This document shows, piece after piece, positions 32,722 through 40,554 of a DNA stretch of 45,615 nt. The stretch comes from Bradyrhizobium nitroreducens (GTDB lineage Bacteria > Pseudomonadota > Alphaproteobacteria > Rhizobiales > Xanthobacteraceae). The stretch is taken from assembly GCF_002776695.1 (NCBI RefSeq), contig NZ_LFJC01000003.1, forward strand, positions 8,010,599 through 8,056,213, given 5' to 3'. A model generated the notes under the pieces. It was not told the origin of the DNA. It did not search any database and saw nothing but the letters and a program-made list of their open reading frames with translations. Position 1 is the first letter of the stretch, and every line of letters begins with the position of its first letter. The translations under genes were made by a program, and so were the position numbers.

Positions 32722-33942
32722 TCAGCGAAGCGCGCATGGCACGCTCAAAAAGCCCCGAAACCGCACCCGTCCGCCCCGCACAGGCTTCCCGCTCACCGCG
32801 TAGTTCGGGAAGCGCGCCAGAAAGCGCGAGATCGCAATGGCGCCCTCCAGCCGCGCCAGCGCCATGCCGGCGCATTGATGCGCGCCGGAGGCAAAGGCGA
32901 GATGCCGGTTCGGCGTGCGCGCGATGTCGAAACGTTCGGGGTCCGGAAATTGCGCGGGATCGCGATTGGCCGCGCCAATGCACAGCGTCACCGACGTGCC
33001 GGCCTCGAGCATGACGCCGCCGAGCTCGACCTTCTCGGTGGTCATGCGGTTGCCGAGCTGGTTCGAGCTTTCGAAACGCAGCATCTCCTCGACCGCGGTC
33101 TTGATCAGGTCGGGATTGTCGATCAGCCGTTGCTTCTGGTCCGGGTGACGGTCCAGTGCGACCAGGCCGTTGCCGATCAGGTTCGTCGTGGTCTCGTGGC
33201 CGGCGTTGAGCAGGAAGATGCAATTGTGCAGCAGCTCCTTCTCGGTCAGCCGCTCGCCGTTCTCCTCGCCCTGGATCAGCCGCGTCAGCACGTCGCGCTC
33301 GGGATTGCCGGGCTTCTCGCGCCGGCGCGCAACCAGCGTTTCGAGATAGGCCAGGAAATCCGTCACGGCCTTGTTGCCCCGCGCGGCCGCGTCGGGCGAC
33401 ACCACGGGTTCGAGCGCGCCGAGGATCGCCAGCGACCAGTCGCGCAGCGGCCCGCGTTCGTCATGGGGGACGTCGAGTAGATTGCCGATCACCTCGATGG
33501 GGATGGACGCGGCGAAATCCTCGATCAGCTCGCAACTCCCCTTGGCGGCGATGGCGTCGAGCAGGCCGTCGACCAGCTTGACGAGATCGCCCTCCATGCC
33601 TGCGATCGCCCGCGGCGACAGCGCGCCCATGATCAGCCGGCGGACGCGGGTGTGCGACGGCGGGTCGTTGAAGACGAGGCTGGTGGTGTGATGCTCGTAG
33701 AGCGGCGTGTCGCCGTATTTCGGCGCGAACTCGCGTTTCTTGTCCGAGCTGAATGACTTGGTATTCTTGTAGGTGGTGACGAGGTCGTCGTAGCGGGTCA
33801 GGAACACGGTGCCGCTGCGCAGGCGCTTGACCGGCTCGTTCTCCCGCAGTGCACGATAGGTCGGATAGGGGTCGTCGTAAAATTCCGGCGTCAGCTTCTC
33901 GAGGTCGAAGCTGGCTGCCAGCGCCTTCGCATCTGCGTTCAT
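32722..33942 (-). CDS. Cytochrome P450
   Basis: A 406-residue soluble bacterial class I P450 with all core motifs: I-helix AGHETTTN at 247-254, ExxR at E286-R289 in EEMLRFES, and the heme loop FASGAHQCAGMAL at 350-362 with C357 as the iron ligand. There is no membrane anchor. It would insert one oxygen atom into an organic substrate using electrons from a ferredoxin and ferredoxin reductase. Neither partner is adjacent; a suitable reductase is at 17915-19135. The ATG at 33942 has a weak ribosome binding site (GGG). The gene is divergent from a split ThDP decarboxylase, with dyads in the 120-bp gap. Substrate unknown. Confidence 0.94.
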   Translation of the reverse strand: MNADAKALAASFDLEKLTPEFYDDPYPTYRALRENEPVKRLRSGTVFLTRYDDLVTTYKNTKSFSSDKKREFAPKYGDTPLYEHHTTSLVFNDPPSHTRVRRLIMGALSPRAIAGMEGDLVKLVDGLLDAIAAKGSCELIEDFAASIPIEVIGNLLDVPHDERGPLRDWSLAILGALEPVVSPDAAARGNKAVTDFLAYLETLVARRREKPGNPERDVLTRLIQGEENGERLTEKELLHNCIFLLNAGHETTTNLIGNGLVALDRHPDQKQRLIDNPDLIKTAVEEMLRFESSNQLGNRMTTEKVELGGVMLEAGTSVTLCIGAANRDPAQFPDPERFDIARTPNRHLAFASGAHQCAGMALARLEGAIAISRFLARFPNYAVSGKPVRGGRVRFRGFLSVPCALR

Positions 33943-34012
33943 CCCGTTATACTCGCCGGTTAAAGCCGTTATGCCGTTTTTGTTGTTCTGATCGGCGCAT
34001 GCATGCGTCTAC

Positions 34013-34037
34013 AGTCTTGGCATCTAGAGTCTTGGCA
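34013..34037. promoter_or_regulatory. Direct repeat in the P450/decarboxylase divergent promoter region
   Basis: AGTCTTGGCA occurs twice with a 15-bp period (34013-34022 and 34028-34037), 26 nt before the decarboxylase start. A 12-bp palindrome CGCATGCATGCG (33996-34007) lies next to it. The direct repeats could be tandem activator half-sites; no regulator gene is adjacent. Confidence 0.35.
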
Positions 34038-34062
34038 CCTTGCTAGCCGACTGGACAGGAAA

Positions 34063-34605
34063 ATGCACGCCCACGCTGAGGCTGCCGACACGGCGCCGAA
34101 TTGGCCCGACGATATTTTCGCAACCTTGCAACGCTTCGACGTCCGGCAGGTGGCTTACGTGCCTGACGCCGGCCATTCGAAGCTGATCCAGCGCGTGCTG
34201 GCATCCTCCACCATGCGCGGCATTTCACTGACGACGGAGGAGGAGGGCGTGGCGCTGCTCGCGGGCGCCTGGGCGGGCGGCCAGCGCGGCGTGCTGCTGA
34301 TGCAGTCGAGCGGCGTCGGAAATTGCATCAACATGCTGTCGCTGATCCCGATCCTGCGCTTTCCCTTCCTCACCCTCGTGACCATGCGCGGCGAGTGGGG
34401 CGAGTTCAATCCGTGGCAGGTGCCGATGGGCTCGACCACGCAGGGCGTGTTCGAGCTCTCGGGCGTCCAGGTGCTGCGCGCCTCGAACGCGGCCGAGGTA
34501 CCGGCCGTGCTCGAAGCTGCTGCATCGCAAGCCTACAACGCGCTGACCCCCACCGCCGTCCTGCTGTCGCAGCGCCTGATCGGCGCCAAGGTTTTCACCA
34601 AATGA
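34063..34605 (+). CDS. ThDP-dependent decarboxylase, N-terminal (pyrimidine-binding) subunit
   Basis: A 180-residue protein equal to the PYR domain of ThDP enzymes, resembling the alpha subunit of sulfopyruvate or phosphonopyruvate decarboxylase. The cofactor-activating glutamate lies in ISLTTEEEGVALLAGAW at 54-70, and PDAGHSKLIQRVL near 34 is the family substrate region. ACAGGAAA precedes the ATG at 34063. Its stop overlaps the start of the PP-domain subunit by 4 nt, so the two are coupled and form one enzyme. It would decarboxylate a 3-substituted pyruvate to an aldehyde. The divergent P450 may share a pathway. Confidence 0.85.
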   Translation: MHAHAEAADTAPNWPDDIFATLQRFDVRQVAYVPDAGHSKLIQRVLASSTMRGISLTTEEEGVALLAGAWAGGQRGVLLMQSSGVGNCINMLSLIPILRFPFLTLVTMRGEWGEFNPWQVPMGSTTQGVFELSGVQVLRASNAAEVPAVLEAAASQAYNALTPTAVLLSQRLIGAKVFTK

Positions 34606-35192
34606 GCAAGGCCAATCTCCTCGACCGCCGCCAGGTGGTGTCCACGCTGCTGGCGAACCGCAAGGATGTCGTTGCGATCGGTGGCCTCGGGGCCTCCACC
34701 AACGACATGTGCGCAGCCGGTGACCACGCTCGCAACTTCTATCTCTGGGGCGGCATGGGCGGTGCGGCGATGATCGGGCTGGGCTTGGCGCTGGCGCAGC
34801 CGAAATTGCCGGTACTGGTCATCACCGGCGACGGCGAAATGCTGATGGGCATGGGCAGCCTTGCCACCATCGGCCTTCAGAAGCCGGCCAATCTCTCGAT
34901 CGTGGTGCTCGACAACGAAGCCTATGGCGAGACCGGTGGCCAGACCAGCCACACCTCCGCGGCCGCCGACCTCGTCGGCGTCGCCAGGGCCTGCGGCATC
35001 GCGGACAGCCGGGCTGTTACGACCATGGCCGAGGTCGACGCCTTCGCCAAAGCCGTCCATGACGTCTCGGCCGGGCCGCGCTTTGCCAATGTGAAGATCG
35101 ACAGCGCCAGCCTGGAGCGGATTCTGCCCACCCGGGACGGGACCTACATCCTCAACCGCATCCGGGGGGACCTCGGCTTTCAGCCGATCTAG
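34602..35192 (+). CDS. ThDP-dependent decarboxylase, C-terminal (pyrophosphate-binding) subunit
   Basis: A 196-residue PP domain. The ThDP motif begins GDGEMLMGMGSLATIG at residue 76 and ends at N105 (VVLDNEAYGETGGQ), binding Mg and diphosphate. LWGGMGGAAMIGLGLAL near 48 is the usual start of this domain. It completes the enzyme whose N-terminal half is encoded just upstream with a 4-nt overlap, the arrangement of ComD/ComE-type sulfopyruvate decarboxylase and related phosphonopyruvate decarboxylases. The real substrate could be another 2-oxo acid. No sulfonate or phosphonate genes are adjacent. Confidence 0.86.
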   Translation: MSKANLLDRRQVVSTLLANRKDVVAIGGLGASTNDMCAAGDHARNFYLWGGMGGAAMIGLGLALAQPKLPVLVITGDGEMLMGMGSLATIGLQKPANLSIVVLDNEAYGETGGQTSHTSAAADLVGVARACGIADSRAVTTMAEVDAFAKAVHDVSAGPRFANVKIDSASLERILPTRDGTYILNRIRGDLGFQPI

Positions 35193-35317
35193 CGGCGGGT
35201 CAGTTCGTCCCGGCCGGGCCCTGGTCCTGCACGCGACCCGCGCAGGCGGCGCCAATTTCCACTGAATTTCCAACGCACTTAGGTTGCGATGCAACATAGT
35301 GCTTGACTTTTACGTAG

Positions 35318-35333
35318 GTGAGTGCTTACTCAC
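35318..35333. promoter_or_regulatory. Candidate TetR operator upstream of the efflux operon
   Basis: GTGAGT-gctt-ACTCAC is a perfect 6-bp dyad 6 nt before the chosen TetR start, with TTGACT (35303-35308) as a possible -35 box. Its place over the promoter and start region, and the TetR-adaptor-RND gene order, suggest autorepression that also controls the pump. Confidence 0.6.
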
Positions 35334-35338
35334 TAGGC

Positions 35339-36040
35339 ATGAGCTCATTGCGTATGACGAGCGACCTGAGGCGTCAATTGATCCTCGGTGCCGCGAAGCG
35401 CTGCTTTGCCCGACATGGCTATACCGGCACCACGACGAAGAGCGTGGCGGCTGCGGCTGCCATTTCCGAGGCGTTGCTGTTCAAGCATTTCCCATCCAAG
35501 GCGGCGCTCTACGCCGAGATCCTGAGCGACGAATGCGAGGCGGATCCGGCGCTGACCGAATTGCTCGAGCGCGAGCCCTCGACCGCCACGCTGGTCGAGG
35601 TGATCCGCAGCATGGTCCAGCATTTCCTCCACATCGCCGACGGTCCCGATCAGGAAGAGGCGCAGCGCCTGCGACTGATGGCCACCAGTCATTTGGACGA
35701 TGGCGAATTCGCCCGTTTGCTGTATGCCAAGATCGAGACGCTGATCGGCGCGATCTTCGTCGCCTCGCTCGAACGTGCCGTTGCCAGTGGTGACGCGCGG
35801 CCATGCAACGGCGAACCGCTCAACCTGTTCTGGTTTGCGCATCACACGGTGATGACCGCAGCGCTGACCAGGCTGCCGGCCACGCCTTGCCTCGTCTACG
35901 GCAAGGCTGAGGACCTCGAGCGGCAGCTGTGTGAGTTTCTCCTGAGGGGTATCGGACTTAACGACGCCGCAATTGCTTCGCATCTGGGCCACAATCTGGC
36001 CGCGGATGCCGGCAGAACGGCGATTGCAGAGAGCGCATGA
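35339..36040 (+). CDS. TetR/AcrR family transcriptional regulator of the RND efflux operon
   Basis: A 233-residue regulator. The helix-turn-helix is at about 12-58 (ILGAAKRCFARHGYTGTTTK, AAAISEALLFKHFPSKAALY), followed by a helical ligand domain. I chose ATG 35339 because the in-frame GTG at 35318 would place the start inside a perfect operator-like dyad. It is the first gene of an operon with the adaptor (start 1 nt after this stop) and the RND pump. By analogy with AcrR-type proteins it should repress the operon and release DNA on binding a pump substrate. Confidence 0.92.
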   Translation: MSSLRMTSDLRRQLILGAAKRCFARHGYTGTTTKSVAAAAAISEALLFKHFPSKAALYAEILSDECEADPALTELLEREPSTATLVEVIRSMVQHFLHIADGPDQEEAQRLRLMATSHLDDGEFARLLYAKIETLIGAIFVASLERAVASGDARPCNGEPLNLFWFAHHTVMTAALTRLPATPCLVYGKAEDLERQLCEFLLRGIGLNDAAIASHLGHNLAADAGRTAIAESA

Positions 36041-36041
36041 C

Positions 36042-37235
36042 ATGAACATCGTAACCGAACACAAGATTTCGGGCGAACCGATCGACAACAAGGCTCCCAA
36101 GCGTCCGGTCCGGCCGGTGCTCTGGTTCATCATCGTCGGCACGCTGCTGGCCGTGCTCGTCGGCGGCCTCGTCTGGTTCAATTACTTCCGCGGCCAGATG
36201 ATCAAGCAGTTCTTCGCCAACAACAAGCCGCCGCCGACCGCGGTCAGCGCGGCCGAGGCGAAGTCCGAGGTGGTGCCGAACCTGCTCACCGCGGTCGGCG
36301 GCCTCGTCGCCGTGCATCAGGTTGACGTCAGCGCCGACGTCAACGGCCGCGTCACCGAGATCAAGTTCGAGCCGGGCACGCGTGTCGAGGCCGGCACGCC
36401 GCTGGTTCAGTTGTTCGACGCACCGGAGCAGGGCGACCTTGCCAATTACAAGGCCCAGGCCACCGTGGCGCAGCTGTCGCTCGATCGCGCCAAGCAGCTG
36501 GCCTCGCGCCAGTTCGGTCCGCAGGCGACCGTCGATTCCGCCCAGGCCGCCTATGACCAGGCGCAGGCCGGCATCGCCAAGACCGAAGCGCTGATCTCGC
36601 AGAAGCTGGTGCGTGCGCCGTTCGCCGGCGATCTCGGCGTCCGCAAGGTCGAAGTCGGCCAGTATCTGACGGCCGGCACGGCGATCGTGTCGCTGACCGA
36701 CCTGTCGGAGCTGTGGGCGAACTTCACCGTGACCGAAAAGGATTCCGGCAACCTCAAGGTCGGCCAGACCGTCCGGCTGAAGGTCGACGCCTATCCGGGC
36801 CGCACCTTCGAGGGCAAGGTCACCACGATCGAGCCGCAGATCGCAACCGACACCCGCAACATCCGGGTGCAGGCGACGATCGCCAATCCGGAAAAAATCC
36901 TCAAGCCCGGCATGTTCGTGACCACCACGGTGGTTCTGCCGGACAAGCCGGCCGTGATCACCGTTCCGGAGACGGCGGTCGACTACACGCTGTACGGCGA
37001 CTCCGTATTCGTGATCACCGAGAAGAAGGGTGACGACGGCAAGACCAGCCTCTCCGCTGTGCGCACCTTCGTGCAGACCGGCAGCCGTGTCGAAGGCCGT
37101 GTCGAGATCGTCAAGGGTCTCAAGGCGGGCGACAAGGTCGTTGCCGTCGGTCAGCTCAAGCTGCAATCGGGTGCGGCAGTGTCGATCTCGACCGACCCCG
37201 CTCCGCAGATCCCGGCGCAGCCGCCGCGTTACTGA
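36042..37235 (+). CDS. RND efflux system periplasmic adaptor (membrane fusion protein)
   Basis: A 397-residue HlyD/AcrA-type adaptor. One transmembrane anchor spans about 26-47 (LWFIIVGTLLAVLVGGLVWF). The first half of the lipoyl domain follows (VDVSADVNGRVTEIKFEPGT, near 90), then a short helical hairpin (about 125-180), the second lipoyl half (LVRAPFAGDLGVRKVEVGQY), a beta-barrel and a membrane-proximal domain. It lacks a lipobox, so it is anchored by the helix. It links the inner-membrane pump to an outer-membrane channel; no TolC-type gene is in the window. The start codon lies 1 nt after the TetR stop. Confidence 0.93.
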   Translation: MNIVTEHKISGEPIDNKAPKRPVRPVLWFIIVGTLLAVLVGGLVWFNYFRGQMIKQFFANNKPPPTAVSAAEAKSEVVPNLLTAVGGLVAVHQVDVSADVNGRVTEIKFEPGTRVEAGTPLVQLFDAPEQGDLANYKAQATVAQLSLDRAKQLASRQFGPQATVDSAQAAYDQAQAGIAKTEALISQKLVRAPFAGDLGVRKVEVGQYLTAGTAIVSLTDLSELWANFTVTEKDSGNLKVGQTVRLKVDAYPGRTFEGKVTTIEPQIATDTRNIRVQATIANPEKILKPGMFVTTTVVLPDKPAVITVPETAVDYTLYGDSVFVITEKKGDDGKTSLSAVRTFVQTGSRVEGRVEIVKGLKAGDKVVAVGQLKLQSGAAVSISTDPAPQIPAQPPRY

Positions 37236-37247
37236 TCCAATACATCC

Positions 37248-37274
37248 AAGTGATCCGGCCCGGCCGGATCACTT
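37248..37274 (+). terminator. Hairpin between adaptor and RND pump genes (possible attenuator)
   Basis: The 13-nt arms 37248-37260 and 37262-37274 are exact complements around a single C (core GATCCGGCC/GGCCGGATC). A weak T-rich TTTACTTG follows. It lies inside the operon, 13 nt after the adaptor stop, so it may cause partial termination or protect the upstream mRNA and set the adaptor-to-pump ratio. Confidence 0.5.
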
Positions 37275-37305
37275 TACTTGAGACAAAGAAATCGAGATCG
37301 CCGCG

Positions 37306-40300
37306 ATGCGCTTTACCGATATTTTCATCAAACGCCCGGTCCTGTCGGTCGTGGTCAGCCTGCTGATCCTGCTGATCGGCCTGCGCGCGGCGATGGTGCT
37401 GCCGATCCGGCAATATCCGAAGCTGTCGAACACGGTCATCAACATCACGACCGTGTATCCCGGCGCGTCCGCGGACCTGATCCAGGGCTTCATCACCACG
37501 CCGATCGAGCAGGCGGTCGCCTCCGCCGAAGGCGTCGACTACATGACCTCGTCCTCGGTGCTCGGCACCTCGACGATTCAGGTCTACATCAAGCTGAACT
37601 TCGATCCGAACCAGGCGCTCACCGAGGTGCTGGCCAAGACAAACTCGGTCAAATACCTGATCCCGAAGGAATCGAACGACCCGATCGTCACCAAGACGAC
37701 GGGCCAGACCACGGCCGTGATGTATCTCGGATTCTCCTCCGAGGAACTGTCGGGCTCGGCGATCTCGGACTATCTGACGCGCGTGGTGCAGCCGGTGCTG
37801 TCGACCGTCGACGGCGTTGCCTCGGCCGATATCCTCGGTGGCCAGACCTTTGCGATGCGGCTGTGGCTCGATCCCATGAAGATGGCCGGCCGCAACGTGT
37901 CGCCGGCCGATGTTGCGGCCGCGATCACGGCCAACAACTTCCAGTCCGCGGCCGGCCAGACCAAGGGCTATCTGATCGTCTCCAACATCTCGACCAACAC
38001 CAGCCTCACCGATGTCAACCAGTTCAGGAAGATGATCGTGAAGGCCAAGGACGGCGGCTTCGTCCGGATGGAGGACATCGCGACCGTCGAGCTTGCGGCA
38101 CAAAGTACCGACGCGAGCGTCGCCTTCAACGGCGAGCATGCAATCTTCATTGGTGTGAATGCGACGCCGCAAGGCAATCCGCTGACGCTGGTCAAGGGCG
38201 TGCGAGCGCTGTTCCCGGAGCTCGAGCGCAACCTTCCGCCGTCGATGAAGATGAAGGTCGCCTACGACTCGACCAAGTTCATTCAGTCCTCGATCGACGA
38301 GGTGGAGAAGACGCTGGGCGAAGCCGTGATCATCGTGATCGTGGTCATCTTCCTGTTCCTGGCCTCGCTGCGCTCGGTCATCATCCCGGTCGTCACCATC
38401 CCGCTGTCGATGATCGGCGTCTGCACGCTGATGCTGGCGCTGGGCTTCAGCTTCAATCTGCTGACCCTGCTCGCGATGGTGCTCGCGATCGGCCTGGTGG
38501 TCGACGACGCCATTGTGGTGGTTGAAAACATCCACCGCCATCTGGAAGAAGGAAAGACGCCGGTGCAGGCGGCGATGGAGGGCGCGCGCGAGATCGTCGG
38601 CCCCGTCGTGTCGATGACCATCACGCTCGCGGCGGTGTACGCTCCGATCGGTTTCCTCGGGGGCCTCACCGGCTCGCTGTTCCGCGAGTTCGCCTTCACG
38701 CTCGCGGGCTCGGTGATCGTGTCGGGCGTAATCGCCCTGACGCTGTCGCCGATGATGTGCTCGGTGCTCCTCAAGAACACCGAGGAGGGCCGTTTCGCCA
38801 AGCTCGTGAACCGGGTGTTCGGCGCGCTGACGCGCTGGTATGGCCGCAGACTCGATCGGTCGCTCGACTACAAGGCGATCACCGGGCTGTTCGCGATCAC
38901 GATTCTCGGCCTCGTCGGTTTCCTCTACATGCACACGTCGAAGGAGCTGGCGCCCGAGGAGGACCAGGGCATCGTGTTCGCGGTGACCAAGGCGCCGAAA
39001 TACGCCAACATCGACTACGTCGATTTCTACGGCGACAAGCTCGACAAGGAATTCCAGAAATTCCCCGAGACCGATTTGCGCTTCGTGCTGAACGGCATCA
39101 ACGGTCCACAGGGCGGCATCGCCGGCATGCTGCTGAAGCCGTGGGAGGAGCGCAAGCGCTCGTCGATCCAGCTGAAGCCGCTGGTGCAGGCCGAGCTCTC
39201 GAAGATCGAAGGCGTGCAGGCCTTTGCGTTCAACCTGCCGCCGCTGCCGGGCGGTCCGGGTGGTCTGCCGGTGCAGATGGTCATCAACTCGACCGCGGGC
39301 TACCAAACCGTCTATGAGCAGATGGAGAAGCTGAAGGATGCTGCGCGCAAGAGCGGCATGTTCATCGTCTCCGACAGCGACCTCGCCTACAACCAGCCGA
39401 ACGTTCAGGTTACGATCGACCGGAGCAAGGCGCAGGATCTCGGCGTCAACATGCAGAACCTCGGCTCTACGCTCGCGGTGCTGCTCGGCGGCAACTACAT
39501 CAACCGCTTCAATCTCGAAGGCCGGTCCTACCAAGTGATCCCGCAGGTGCCGCGCGCCAACAGGCTGTCACCGGACTCGCTCGGCGGTTACTATGTGACG
39601 ACCAACACCGGCCAGCAGCTCCCGCTGTCGACCGTGGTTTCGATCAAGACCAAGACCGATCCAAACTCGTTGACCCACTATAATCAGCTCAATTCGGCCA
39701 CGTTCTCGGCCGTGCCGATGCCGGGTGTGACAGTGGGCGCAGCGGTCGACTTCCTCGAAGGTGAAGCCAAGAAGCTGCCCGCGGGTTTCAGCCACGATTA
39801 TCTGGCCGACTCCCGGCAATATGTACAGGAAGGCAACCAGCTCGCGATCACCTTCGGCTTCGCGCTGATCATCATCTTCCTGGTGCTGGCAGCGCAGTTC
39901 GAGAGCCTGCGCGACCCGTTCGTGATCATGATCTCGGTGCCGATGGCGATCGTCGGCGCGCTGATCCCGCTGTTCTTCGGCGTGGCGACCATGAACATCT
40001 ACACGCAGGTCGGTCTGCTCACTCTCGTCGGCCTGATCACCAAGCACGGCATTCTGATGGTGGAGTTCGCCAACGAGCTCCAGGTCAAGGAGCGGCTCGA
40101 CCGCCGTTCGGCCATCGAAATGTCGGCCCGCATCCGCCTGCGGCCGATCCTGATGACCACGGCCGCGATGGTGACCGGCCTGATCCCGCTGTTGACCGCG
40201 ACCGGCGCAGGTGCGGCCAGCCGCTTCTCGATCGGCCTGGTCGTCGTCGCCGGCATGTCGATCGGTACGCTGTTCACGCTGTTCGTGCTGCCGGCGGTGT

Positions 40301-40401
40301 ATGTCGTGCTGGCCACCGACCACCGCGCTGCGGCCGATTCCGAGCGGAATAGGCAGGTCGATGAGCTCGATCTCGGCACCAAGGCCCTGCGGCCGACTTG
40401 A
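37306..40401 (+). CDS. RND multidrug efflux permease (AcrB/MexB family, HAE1-like)
   Basis: A 1031-residue inner-membrane pump of the expected AcrB length, with two repeats of one plus five transmembrane segments separated by large periplasmic loops. The N-terminus FTDIFIKRPVLSVVVSLLI is the family start. The proton-relay aspartates are in AIGLVVDDAIVVVEN near residue 400, and the partner lysine lies in LVGLITKHGILMVEF near 910. It exports drugs, metals-chelates or signals in exchange for protons, together with the upstream adaptor. The operon ends at a strong terminator. The ribosome binding site is weak (GAGAT), so coupling or the hairpin upstream may set expression. Confidence 0.94.
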   Translation: MRFTDIFIKRPVLSVVVSLLILLIGLRAAMVLPIRQYPKLSNTVINITTVYPGASADLIQGFITTPIEQAVASAEGVDYMTSSSVLGTSTIQVYIKLNFDPNQALTEVLAKTNSVKYLIPKESNDPIVTKTTGQTTAVMYLGFSSEELSGSAISDYLTRVVQPVLSTVDGVASADILGGQTFAMRLWLDPMKMAGRNVSPADVAAAITANNFQSAAGQTKGYLIVSNISTNTSLTDVNQFRKMIVKAKDGGFVRMEDIATVELAAQSTDASVAFNGEHAIFIGVNATPQGNPLTLVKGVRALFPELERNLPPSMKMKVAYDSTKFIQSSIDEVEKTLGEAVIIVIVVIFLFLASLRSVIIPVVTIPLSMIGVCTLMLALGFSFNLLTLLAMVLAIGLVVDDAIVVVENIHRHLEEGKTPVQAAMEGAREIVGPVVSMTITLAAVYAPIGFLGGLTGSLFREFAFTLAGSVIVSGVIALTLSPMMCSVLLKNTEEGRFAKLVNRVFGALTRWYGRRLDRSLDYKAITGLFAITILGLVGFLYMHTSKELAPEEDQGIVFAVTKAPKYANIDYVDFYGDKLDKEFQKFPETDLRFVLNGINGPQGGIAGMLLKPWEERKRSSIQLKPLVQAELSKIEGVQAFAFNLPPLPGGPGGLPVQMVINSTAGYQTVYEQMEKLKDAARKSGMFIVSDSDLAYNQPNVQVTIDRSKAQDLGVNMQNLGSTLAVLLGGNYINRFNLEGRSYQVIPQVPRANRLSPDSLGGYYVTTNTGQQLPLSTVVSIKTKTDPNSLTHYNQLNSATFSAVPMPGVTVGAAVDFLEGEAKKLPAGFSHDYLADSRQYVQEGNQLAITFGFALIIIFLVLAAQFESLRDPFVIMISVPMAIVGALIPLFFGVATMNIYTQVGLLTLVGLITKHGILMVEFANELQVKERLDRRSAIEMSARIRLRPILMTTAAMVTGLIPLLTATGAGAASRFSIGLVVVAGMSIGTLFTLFVLPAVYVVLATDHRAAADSERNRQVDELDLGTKALRPT

Positions 40402-40423
40402 GGCGGCTGGGAAGCAAACAAAA

Positions 40424-40459
40424 GGGGCGGCAGCGGCGGGTCCGTTGCCGCCCCTTTTT
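40424..40459 (+). terminator. Rho-independent terminator of the efflux operon
   Basis: A 13-bp stem (GGGGCGGCAGCGG with CCGTTGCCGCCCC, one G-U pair) and 5-nt loop is followed by five T; AAAA before the stem also makes it usable in the reverse direction. It starts 23 nt after the RND stop. Confidence 0.95.
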
Positions 40460-40554
40460 CGTTCCGTCACCTTAATAGCCATCCGGCGCCGCGGCCTGTG
40501 GTCTTCCCGCGCCTGCGAGAGACAAGGGCAGGTCTTCTTGCTAGGTTCCGCGGG

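Noticed and set aside
34034..34049. Sigma-54-like GG-N10-GC match (TTGGCACCTTGCTAGC) before the decarboxylase gene
   Set aside because: The -12 part is poor, and a start 12 nt downstream would leave the mRNA without the visible ribosome binding site.
35318..35338. GTG at 35318 as the TetR start codon
   Set aside because: It would put the start inside a perfect dyad that looks like an operator; the ATG at 35339 keeps the whole DNA-binding domain.
37156..39534. Long minus-strand open frame of about 790 codons antisense to the RND pump
   Set aside because: The translation is His/Arg/Asp-rich shadow sequence; the plus strand encodes an unmistakable RND permease.
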